Assembly: GCA_905234045.1 (NCBI GenBank)
Contig: CAJOGS010000009.1
Location: 1 to 43,170, forward strand
Origin: an uncultured Selenomonadaceae bacterium
Lineage (GTDB): Bacteria; Bacillota; Negativicutes; Selenomonadales; Selenomonadaceae
DNA: 43,170 bases
Reading direction: 5' to 3'
Positions within the stretch are counted from its first letter, which is position 1. The number at the start of each line of letters is the position of its first letter. The notes under the pieces are model-generated. The model saw nothing but the letters and a program-made list of their open reading frames with translations, did not search any database and was not told the DNA's origin. Both the position numbers and the translations under genes were made by a program. This document shows positions 36,870 to 43,170 of the stretch, one piece after another.

Positions 36870-37004
36870 TTATGCTGTAAGCACTTTTCTTCCGCGTTGA
36901 CGACGCCTTTTAATGACTTGGCGACCGCCCAAAGTCTTCATACGTTCACGAAATCCATGTGTTTTTTTGCGCCAACTGGAATTCGGTTGAAATGTTCTCT
37001 TCAA
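36870..37004 (-). CDS. rpmH: 50S ribosomal protein L34
   Basis: The 44-residue L34 is [20 protein letters not shown] and on, ending GRKVLTA, the normal family length. The start is TTG at 37004 with AGGAGGTG 5 bases before it. Longer in-frame versions would translate the promoter region. It is the first gene of rpmH-rnpA-yidD-yidC-jag. Confidence 0.95.
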   Translation of the reverse strand: MKRTFQPNSSWRKKTHGFRERMKTLGGRQVIKRRRQRGRKVLTA

Positions 37005-37062
37005 ACAGGACACCTCCTGATAAAAATCAAAAATAAACCTCTTGCCGAATGGCAACATATAA

Positions 37063-37091
37063 ATTATAACGGCGTACGGCGTCTCTGTCAA
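37063..37091 (-). promoter_or_regulatory. Consensus sigma-70 promoter of rpmH
   Basis: On the minus strand, TTGACA (37091-37086), a spacer of exactly 17 bases and TATAAT (37068-37063) match the consensus perfectly. The spacer holds a direct repeat GACGCCGTACGCCGT, with ACGCCGT twice apart from one base. Transcription would start about 50 bases before the rpmH TTG. Confidence 0.88.
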
Positions 37092-37132
37092 GAAATTATT
37101 TTATTATACTTTTTATTTTTTTTGAAATTTGA

Positions 37133-37138
37133 TATAAT
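37133..37138 (+). promoter_or_regulatory. Probable -10 box of the PLD/AAA gene
   Basis: TATAAT lies 19 bases before the ATG at 37157; the -35 region about 17 bases upstream is only T-rich. The 149 bp between this gene and rpmH hold two divergent promoters and no sequence I recognise as a DnaA box. Confidence 0.5.
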
Positions 37139-37156
37139 TTTATCGAGGCGATTTTG

Positions 37157-39247
37157 ATGAAAGACAATTCAATGAATCTTTTTGAGTCAGTAGAAAAAAT
37201 TCCGCTCAACAGCCTTTTTGTCGTACACAATTCAACTGTTAAAAAAATGAAAGTCTCAGAAATTTTTGACGCCAAACGCTACAAAGATTTAAAAGCCGTC
37301 AGCTATGTTTCTTCGCCGAAATTTTTTGCCGAGACTGTAAAAAATTTTCAATCTGTAATTTTTATTTTGGGAATTGATAATGTTGACGTATTAAATAAAT
37401 TTAGTGACGGTTTCAGCGCACTTTTTAACAGCGAAGAAAATGTAAAATTTTTTAACGAGTTGCCGGACGAAACTAAAAATCTTGTCGTCGATGACAAAAT
37501 TAAAATTCGCTACGGTAAGTCCGGCGTTATGATTCACGATAAAATTTATTTGCTGTCTAACGAAGAAACCGGCGATTATCGCGTTATAATCGGCTCTGCA
37601 AATTTCAGCACTTCCGCTTTTAATTCTGAAAATCTCAATTTTGAAAACATTCGTATTGACGATTCAAAAAATCTCTACGAAATTTATTTGGAACGTTTCA
37701 ATTTTTTGATTAAACAAACTGAAGATTATATTCCCGACCTTTGCCGCAAGTATTACAAGGAAAGTAAAACTATTGTAACGGTTACGCCGGAAACTAATTT
37801 TCAAATGTTTATGGAGAAAATTCAAAATCAAAATTTTGCATTGGTTGTTAATGAAGAACAAATGGAAATCGCCCAAAAATTCGCCGCGCAACGTGAAAAT
37901 GAAAAAATTGAACTCGATAAATCTAAACGACTTATAGAAGTTTTACTTGAAAAGAAAAATAAAGACGGCGTTTTCAAATTAAAATCGCCCGACGTTATCT
38001 TGAGCAAGAAAAGCACTATTCAGGAAATTTATCACCGCACTTACAAACGCAAAAATAAAGCTGAAGAAGATATTAGAGAATTGTTGCTGATGGATAAAAA
38101 TACCTACGCGCTTTACAAAAAAATTTCTGACGCAAATGAACTTTTGATTTATTCACAGCCGATTGAAACTTCACAAATTAAAAAGACGCTTGAAAAAATT
38201 AATGCTTTTACGCAGGCGTATTTTGATTTTGCCGTGTCTCCGAATATTGAAATTTCTTCAAAGATTTATGAGTTGATTTTATATGCATTTACCGCGCCGT
38301 TTATTTGGAAAATTCGCCAAAAGTGCGCTATGACTTACGATAAATCTTCAGTTGCCGATATTCCGATGTTTTGTATTTTGGGCGGCGTCCGTGAATCCGG
38401 CAAAACTACCGCGCTAAGATTTGCGGCAAAACTTTTGGGGCAAATTGACGGAAAACAAATTTTTGACTATTCACGGGAACTTGACACCGCCGGAATTATT
38501 TTTCGTATGATTACAGAAAATAATTCAATGCCGATTTTCGCAGATGAAATCAGTTTGAATTTTTTCAAGCGCAGTCATTCCGCACAAAAAGGCGAAGAAA
38601 TGATTAAAAGTCTTGCAAATGAAATTCCGCACGAACCGGCAGGAACTTTAATTGGCACAACGAATTTATCAGAGTTTTCTTCGAGTGGGCAAATTATGCG
38701 GCGAATTTATTATTTGGAAGTCAGCAGTATGTTTAATTCCAAGAAAAAACGCGCGTCTGTAGAATATTTGCGAAGCATTCACGAAGATTTAGATGATTCG
38801 CTTTTCAAGGATTTTACATATAGATTTTCACGCGCAATTTGCGATAACGAAGAACTTTTTAACATTGAAGATTTTCTAATATTGACGCGCAAAATTTTTC
38901 TAAACTACTACGAAGAAAGCGGCGTTAAAGTTCCAAAATATTTTCCACGCCAAATTTTCAGCGATTACGATAACAGAAAAGTTAAAACGTGGAAGGAGTT
39001 ATTTAAAGCCAACAGGAATTTCTTTATTGACACAGGCGAAAAAATTCAAGTGAATATTGATGAAATTTTCAAAAATTCTCCAAATGTAAAAACTCAAAAA
39101 GATCGACTGATAAATTTTCTTGATGAAAATTGCATTGCGTCAGATTTTGGAATTGGAGTAAATTGGTTTCTAAAAAAAGCCGAATTTTATAAATTTATAG
39201 ATTATCAACCAACATTTTTGGAAAAATTTAAAAATCTTTTAAAATAG
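37157..39247 (+). CDS. PLD-like nuclease domain fused to an AAA-type ATPase
   Basis: A 696-residue protein. Residues about 20-200 look like one phospholipase D-superfamily domain with HDK at 127-129 and GSANFS at 146-151, the HxK-N signature. Residues 200-390 are helical and charged. An ATPase domain follows: Walker A GGVRESGKT (409-417), Walker B PIFADE (459-464), an IGTTN sensor-like segment (499-503) and Arg residues at 515-516. PLD nucleases joined to an ATPase or helicase occur in defence and DNA-processing proteins. The role here is inferred and I do not recognise a named system. ATG at 37157 follows GAGGCG; a TTG one codon earlier is less likely. Confidence 0.7.
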   Translation: MKDNSMNLFESVEKIPLNSLFVVHNSTVKKMKVSEIFDAKRYKDLKAVSYVSSPKFFAETVKNFQSVIFILGIDNVDVLNKFSDGFSALFNSEENVKFFNELPDETKNLVVDDKIKIRYGKSGVMIHDKIYLLSNEETGDYRVIIGSANFSTSAFNSENLNFENIRIDDSKNLYEIYLERFNFLIKQTEDYIPDLCRKYYKESKTIVTVTPETNFQMFMEKIQNQNFALVVNEEQMEIAQKFAAQRENEKIELDKSKRLIEVLLEKKNKDGVFKLKSPDVILSKKSTIQEIYHRTYKRKNKAEEDIRELLLMDKNTYALYKKISDANELLIYSQPIETSQIKKTLEKINAFTQAYFDFAVSPNIEISSKIYELILYAFTAPFIWKIRQKCAMTYDKSSVADIPMFCILGGVRESGKTTALRFAAKLLGQIDGKQIFDYSRELDTAGIIFRMITENNSMPIFADEISLNFFKRSHSAQKGEEMIKSLANEIPHEPAGTLIGTTNLSEFSSSGQIMRRIYYLEVSSMFNSKKKRASVEYLRSIHEDLDDSLFKDFTYRFSRAICDNEELFNIEDFLILTRKIFLNYYEESGVKVPKYFPRQIFSDYDNRKVKTWKELFKANRNFFIDTGEKIQVNIDEIFKNSPNVKTQKDRLINFLDENCIASDFGIGVNWFLKKAEFYKFIDYQPTFLEKFKNLLK

Positions 39248-39258
39248 GAGTGATTTAT

Positions 39259-39459
39259 TTGATAACGCCTGAATTTTTGGCGAGAATCAACGAATTGGCG
39301 AGGAAAAAGCGAACGACAGGACTTTCTGAAGATGAAGCCGTTGAACAAAAAAAACTTTACGATGTTTATTTGGCGGCAATACGCGGGCAAGTGACAGGCT
39401 TGCTTGAAAGTATAGAGTTCGTTGACGAACCGCCGAAAACTCAAAAAAAAACACAATAA
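39259..39459 (+). CDS. DUF896 (YnzC-family) protein
   Basis: A 66-residue protein with the YnzC/UPF0291 pattern: PEFLARINELARKKRTTGLS, EQKKLYDVYLAAIRGQV. YnzC-family proteins are small helical hairpins; the function is not well defined, and B. subtilis has an SOS-linked member. TTG at 39259 was chosen, with AGGAG 7 bases upstream; the GTG at 39250 overlaps that site. It follows the PLD/AAA gene by 11 bp and precedes proC by 36 bp. Confidence 0.85.
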   Translation: MITPEFLARINELARKKRTTGLSEDEAVEQKKLYDVYLAAIRGQVTGLLESIEFVDEPPKTQKKTQ

Positions 39460-39495
39460 TACAAAAAAAATTAATTTGGAGCGTGTAATTCACTG

Positions 39496-40299
39496 ATGAA
39501 AAATTTTAATGTTGGATTTATTGGCGGCGGCGCACTTGCCGAATCCGTCATCAAAGGTATTTCAAAAAATCTTTTTGCGGCTGAAAAAATTTTTGTTGCC
39601 GAAAAAATTCCTGCGCGTAGAGATTATTTAATTGAAAAATATTCAATCAACGTGGCGGCAGATTTTGCAAATTTCGCAGATAAAATTAATTTGCTGATAG
39701 TAGCAGTCAAGCCGAAAGATTTGGACGCGGCACTCTCAGAAGTTCAAAAAAATATCACGGCGACAACTTTGGTAATGTCAGTGGTTGCCGGTTGCAAACT
39801 TTCAAAACTTGAAAGTTATTTGCCGAATCAAAAAATTATTCGCATTATGCCGAATGTTGCAGTTTTGGTTGAAGAAGGAATGATGGCGTACGCGGCGGGC
39901 AAAAATGCAACTGCCGAAGATATGGAAATTGCGAAAAAATTTTGGTCGGCGATTGGGCGCACTGTTGAAGTTGACGAAAAATTAATGGACGCTGTAACAG
40001 GTTTAAGCGGTTCCGGCCCGGCATATGCATTTTTGATGATTGACGCACTTGCAGACGGCGGAGTTGCGGCGGGTCTTCCCAGAAATTACGCTATTGAACT
40101 TGCGGCGCAAACTTTACTCGGCGCGGCTAAAATGGTACTTGAAACAGGCGAACATCCCGACGTACTGCGCGACAGAGTTACAAGCCCTGCCGGTACCACT
40201 ATTGAAGGTATTCGTATTTTGGAAAAAAATAATTTCCGCAGTGCATTAATTGAGGCGGTTATTTCTGCCACAGAAAAATCTAAAGATTTAGGGAAGTAG
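39496..40299 (+). CDS. proC: Pyrroline-5-carboxylate reductase
   Basis: The last enzyme of proline synthesis. The Rossmann motif GFIGGGALAESVIKG is at residues 7-21. The signature MPNVAVLVEEGM and the C-terminal dimer region LSGSGPAYAFLMIDALADGG and SPAGTTIEGI are present. The 267 residues are standard. ATG at 39496; the nearest GGAG is 13 bases upstream, longer than usual. The TAG stop opens an octad array, and no terminator is clear. Confidence 0.96.
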   Translation: MKNFNVGFIGGGALAESVIKGISKNLFAAEKIFVAEKIPARRDYLIEKYSINVAADFANFADKINLLIVAVKPKDLDAALSEVQKNITATTLVMSVVAGCKLSKLESYLPNQKIIRIMPNVAVLVEEGMMAYAAGKNATAEDMEIAKKFWSAIGRTVEVDEKLMDAVTGLSGSGPAYAFLMIDALADGGVAAGLPRNYAIELAAQTLLGAAKMVLETGEHPDVLRDRVTSPAGTTIEGIRILEKNNFRSALIEAVISATEKSKDLGK

Positions 40300-40342
40300 T
40301 GGTGTAGTGTGGTAGTTGGGTAGTGTGATAGTTGGGTAGTTT
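40297..40342 (+). repeat. Octad TAG array starting at the proC stop
   Basis: The proC stop TAG is followed by eight-base units TGGTGTAG, TGTGGTAG, TTGGGTAG, TGTGATAG and TTGGGTAG. This shows the same rule on the plus strand: the array follows the gene's own stop in its own direction. Confidence 0.9.
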
Positions 40343-40444
40343 TGAAAAATTCAAGTTTAAAATTTTGCGTGATTTATTTTTTGAAATTTACTTTTATTTT
40401 TAAAAGAAAAGAAAAAAAATTGAACAGGTTGCACAGTTTTTTTA

Positions 40445-40679
40445 CTAGGTCGTGTTGAGAAATTAATTGAAAATGCTGATTCACGAAAAAAATTTTGTTC
40501 GATGAAAACGAAAAAACAGCACCGCAAAAAGCGTCTTTCTTGCAAATGCGAGGAGTACGAGCATTTGCTGTACTTGCAAATTCGACGAATAGGAGGATTT
40601 GCTCTCTGACAAGACAAAGAAAAAGTACTTTAAATAAGAAAAGAAGTTTTAAAAACAGATTTATTCAAAAGCACCTAAC
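40445..40679. mobile_element. MITE-like element M12 upstream of folD
   Basis: The left end CTAGGTCGTGTTGAGAAATT is clear; the right end TTATTCAAAAGCACCTAAC is degenerate. The interior has AATGCTGATTCACG, AAAAAACAGCACCGCAAAAA, the TTGCAAATGC / GCATTTGC hairpin and CTGACAAGACAAAGAAAAAG. It ends about 37 bp before the folD start and gives folD a spurious open extension. Confidence 0.8.
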
Positions 40680-40698
40680 CACTAACGATCTAATCATT
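40676..40698 (-). repeat. TAG array facing M12 on the folD side
   Basis: CTAACCACTAACGATCTAAT reads on the minus strand as TAGATCGTTAGTGGTTAG, opposing the proC array across M12. It is short. Confidence 0.6.
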
Positions 40699-40716
40699 AA
40701 AAAGGGAGCGAATATA

Positions 40717-41580
40717 TTGTCAGCAAAAATTTTGTATGGAAAAGAATTTGCCGCGCAAATAAAAGAATCTGCGCGAATTGAAATTGAAAAAATTAAAAAT
40801 AAATTTAACGTAACGCCGGGACTTGCCGTTATAATCGTCGGCGAAAATCCCGCGTCTCAAGTTTATGTTCGCAATAAACATAAATCTTGCGAAGAACTCG
40901 GAATTAAATCTGTAGTCGTCGAAATGCCGGAAAGTACAACGAAAAAAGAACTTTTGGCGAAAATTGACGAACTCAACGCCGATAAAACTATTCATGGAAT
41001 TTTGGTACAACTGCCGCTGCCAAATGCAATTAAATCATATTCTGATGAAATTTTGAACAGAATCGACCCGATGAAAGATGTTGACGGTTTCCACCCGATG
41101 AACGTCGGCAAATTGGTAACGGGAACGCCCGCGCTTGTACCTTGCACGCCCGCAGGCTGTATCGAAATGTTAGACTTGGCAGGAATCCCGATTGACGGCA
41201 AACACGCCGTTATAATTGGGCGCAGTAATATAGTCGGTAAACCAATGTTACATTTGTTAATGGCGCGTCATGCTACGGTTACAGTATGCCATTCGCACAC
41301 AAAGCACCTTGCCGAAATTACACGCGAAGCAGATATTTTGGTTGCGGCAATGGGCAAGCCGCAATTTGTAAAAGCAGATATGATTAAACCGGGCGCGGTC
41401 GTTATCGACGTTGGAATAAATCGCATTGAGCCGAAAAAATTAGTTGGAGACGTAGATTTTGAAGCGGCGGTTGAAGTGGCAAGCGCAATAACGCCTGTAC
41501 CGGGCGGCGTCGGACTTTTAACAGTTGCAATGCTGATGAAAAATGTTGTAACCGCCGTGAAATTGCAAATTGGAGCTTAA
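40717..41580 (+). CDS. folD: Bifunctional methylenetetrahydrofolate dehydrogenase/cyclohydrolase
   Basis: A 287-residue enzyme of one-carbon folate metabolism. Y50 and K54 (SQVYVRNKHKSCEELG) match the catalytic pair of Escherichia coli FolD by number. VQLPLP, DVDGFHPMNVG, the nucleotide motif GRSNIVGKPM and PGGVGLLTVAML follow. The start is TTG at 40717 with AAAGGGAGCG before it. An open frame continues 222 bp upstream, through M12, but it is repeat sequence, not protein. Confidence 0.95.
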   Translation: MSAKILYGKEFAAQIKESARIEIEKIKNKFNVTPGLAVIIVGENPASQVYVRNKHKSCEELGIKSVVVEMPESTTKKELLAKIDELNADKTIHGILVQLPLPNAIKSYSDEILNRIDPMKDVDGFHPMNVGKLVTGTPALVPCTPAGCIEMLDLAGIPIDGKHAVIIGRSNIVGKPMLHLLMARHATVTVCHSHTKHLAEITREADILVAAMGKPQFVKADMIKPGAVVIDVGINRIEPKKLVGDVDFEAAVEVASAITPVPGGVGLLTVAMLMKNVVTAVKLQIGA

Positions 41581-41583
41581 GAA

Positions 41584-42738
41584 ATGTTTCTTGTAGCTGT
41601 AGCGGGAATTTTGGCGTTGATTCTGTTTTTGGGAATAATCAGCGTCAATTTTTTATGGACGGGCGAAAATAAAAAACGGCTGTCAAAAATTATCGTTAAT
41701 ATAAATCTGCTGATGATTTTAATAATTTTCGGCGGCTTTTTACTTCGCAAATTTATTCCAAATTCAGTTGTTGAAATTTTGGGAAGTGTCGCCACAGTTT
41801 TTTTGCTGACACAATTAATTTGCGGCGTGTTGGTAGTAATTGCGCTGATTGTGCGAAAATTTCACAAGCCGACGCCTTACAATGAAGAACGGCGAAAAGC
41901 ATTAAAATGCGGCTTAATTTATCCGCTAATGGGGCTTGCAGTTTCACTTTACGGCAACAGAATCGAACGCCTTAAAATTGTTGACAATTTTTTCAACATA
42001 CCGATAAAAAATTTGCCGCCTGAATTGAACGGCTTTACAATCGCTCAAATTTCCGATGTGCATTTGGGCGCGTATTTTTCGCTTGAAAGACTTGAACAAC
42101 TTTTAGAAAGAATCGCAGTTGCAAAGCCGGATATTTTGGCGATAACCGGCGACATTTTCGACGACAATTCACTAAATGACGCGGCAATTAAATTAGTTGA
42201 CAGCTATTGCGACAGGTTTAAATACGGGATTTATTATTGTCACGGCAACCACGAACATTTCAGAGGTATTCAGCACATTGAAGAGCAACTTGCAAAAACT
42301 AAAATTCATTGGCTTGAAAATGAATCGGCGAATGTTATTTCAAATTTGTATATTGCGGGCGTCGATTATCCGCCTGCGGCACCTGTTATGAAAAGCGGCG
42401 GGCGCGGCGAAAAGGACGAACTTTTTTATAATCAGATGAAAAGTTATCTTGAACAATCGCTGAAAAATATTCCCTACGATTCAAATGTAATTTTGTTGGC
42501 GCATCACCCTGAATTTTTTGATTACGCAATACCGAAAAATATACCGCTGACATTGACGGGACACACGCACGGGGCGCAAGTTTGGGGCTTGCATTTGCTG
42601 GAGGTTTTCAAATATACACGCGGAATGTATCAAAATGACAACTGCTATTGCTATGTTCATTCAGGTTGCGGCAGTTGGTTTTGTTTCAGATTGTTTACTC
42701 CGCCGGAAGTTGCCTATTTTACTTTGAATGTTCAATAA
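41584..42738 (+). CDS. Membrane-anchored metallophosphoesterase (YkuE-like)
   Basis: A 384-residue protein with three or four N-terminal membrane helices (about 3-22, 37-55, 70-90 and 107-122), then a calcineurin-like phosphoesterase domain with DVHLG, TGDIFDD, GNHEHF, LAHHPEFF and GHTHGAQ, all five metal-binding blocks. The substrate is unknown; related YkuE-type proteins act outside the membrane on lipid or nucleotide phosphates. It starts 3 bp after folD, with GGAG inside the folD end, so the two are co-transcribed. A terminator follows. Confidence 0.92.
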   Translation: MFLVAVAGILALILFLGIISVNFLWTGENKKRLSKIIVNINLLMILIIFGGFLLRKFIPNSVVEILGSVATVFLLTQLICGVLVVIALIVRKFHKPTPYNEERRKALKCGLIYPLMGLAVSLYGNRIERLKIVDNFFNIPIKNLPPELNGFTIAQISDVHLGAYFSLERLEQLLERIAVAKPDILAITGDIFDDNSLNDAAIKLVDSYCDRFKYGIYYCHGNHEHFRGIQHIEEQLAKTKIHWLENESANVISNLYIAGVDYPPAAPVMKSGGRGEKDELFYNQMKSYLEQSLKNIPYDSNVILLAHHPEFFDYAIPKNIPLTLTGHTHGAQVWGLHLLEVFKYTRGMYQNDNCYCYVHSGCGSWFCFRLFTPPEVAYFTLNVQ

Positions 42739-42745
42739 AAAAAAT

Positions 42746-42772
42746 AAGCTCGTCGAAAAGGCGGGCTTTTTT
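42746..42772 (+). terminator. Rho-independent terminator after the phosphoesterase gene
   Basis: AAGCTCGTC (42746-42754) pairs with GGCGGGCTT (42760-42768) through seven Watson-Crick and two wobble pairs around GAAAA, followed by a T-run. Confidence 0.85.
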
Positions 42773-42793
42773 AGTGTGTTAGTGCTGTAGTTA
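42773..42793 (+). repeat. Octad TAG array
   Basis: TAGTGTGT, TAGTGCTG, TAG follow the terminator, again pointing away from the gene. Confidence 0.65.
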
Positions 42794-42819
42794 ATTGTTG
42801 CTGATTTATCTGGGACGTG

Positions 42820-43170
42820 TTAGTAAACTTTTTTTAATTTTTTAAAATGTACTTTATTTTTGCATTGCGAAAATGGTAGCTAGTGGCTAGGGAGTGTTGG
42901 TAAACTCTTTTTTATATATTTTTTTATAATTAAATGTACTTTTTCTTTGTCTTGTCAAAATTACTCGTCGCCTTTGCAAGTACAGCAAATGCTCGTACTC
43001 CTCGCATTTGCAAGGTTTTTCGCGTTTAGCGCGGTAAAAATTCCAGCCGTTTAGCCGCGTCATACCTTTTACACCACTTTTAATAACAGGCAAAAACAGA
43101 GACGGGGCGCGGGTAAACTGACAAAAAGAAAATTGCTAAGGGTTGAGAAATTCCAACTTGCTAATTTTTT
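42820..43170. mobile_element. Two MITE-like left ends and shared modules (M13, M14) at the window edge
   Basis: Left ends CTGGGACGTGTTAGTAAACT (42820) and CTAGGGAGTGTTGGTAAACT (42886) are followed by GTACTTTTTCTTTGTCTTG and the inverted form of the TTGCAAATGC hairpin module (about 42965-43015). No right end before 43170. I see no gene after the terminator at 42772. Confidence 0.6.

Noticed and set aside
37005-37156. oriC in the rpmH-PLD/AAA gap
   Set aside because: No TTATNCACA-type box and no AT-rich unwinding repeats could be identified; only the strand switch suggests an origin.
40495-40716. N-terminal extension of the folD reading frame
   Set aside because: It runs through MITE M12, whose sequence also occurs elsewhere in the window without any gene. 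FolD homology and a ribosome site begin at the TTG at 40717.

Overview
This is an AT-rich bacterial chromosome segment, most likely from the Bacillota. The evidence is an RNA polymerase delta subunit (rpoE), a YnzC/DUF896 protein, a short YidC without a large periplasmic domain, the rpmH-rnpA-yidD-yidC-jag order, GatCAB genes and strong GGAGG ribosome sites. Negativicutes is my guess for the class; I cannot prove it from the window. Many genes start with TTG behind a strong Shine-Dalgarno sequence (gatA, pcrA, argS, a sugar-binding protein gene, yidC, rpmH, the DUF896 gene and folD).

Layout. Everything left of about 37.1 kb is on the minus strand and everything right of it is on the plus strand. 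From the left: (1) 0-7.9 kb, a co-directional cluster of MBL-fold hydrolase, Dam-type methyltransferase, PD-(D/E)XK restriction enzyme, two DUF262 proteins (one with a DUF1524/HNH domain) and RNase Z. This is a restriction/defence island ending in a housekeeping gene. (2) 8.4-11.0 kb, gatA and a damaged gatC, with an exported acetolactate decarboxylase between them. (3) 11.1-18.8 kb, a Q/N-repeat YlqG/FliK-like protein, rnhB, ligA and pcrA. (4) 19.4-27.2 kb, a hybrid histidine kinase, a PilP/GspC-like membrane protein, a frameshifted pyrG, rpoE, an L,D-transpeptidase and argS. (5) 27.7-34.2 kb, an amino-acid ABC binding-protein/permease fusion, a sugar-binding lipoprotein paired with a chemoreceptor, a DUF4405 membrane protein and an SH3-NlpC/P60 hydrolase. 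(6) 34.7-37.0 kb, jag-yidC-yidD-rnpA-rpmH. (7) 37.2-42.7 kb on the plus strand, a PLD-like/AAA protein where dnaA would often sit, then DUF896, proC, folD and a metallophosphoesterase.

The most unusual content is between the genes. Many gene ends carry arrays of 7- or 8-base units ending in TAG, and in eight genes the array begins with the TAG stop codon itself. A second array faces it from the 5' side of the next gene, so the two form a long imperfect hairpin. At most larger gaps a MITE-like element, with CTAG ends and a GGGCGTGTTGAA inverted repeat, sits between the two arrays. No transposase is present in the window. The MITE interiors are modular and shared between copies in both orientations.

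Two essential genes, pyrG and gatC, carry short frameshifting deletions, and rnz has a partial duplication of its 3' end. These may be real lesions or assembly errors; raw reads would decide.
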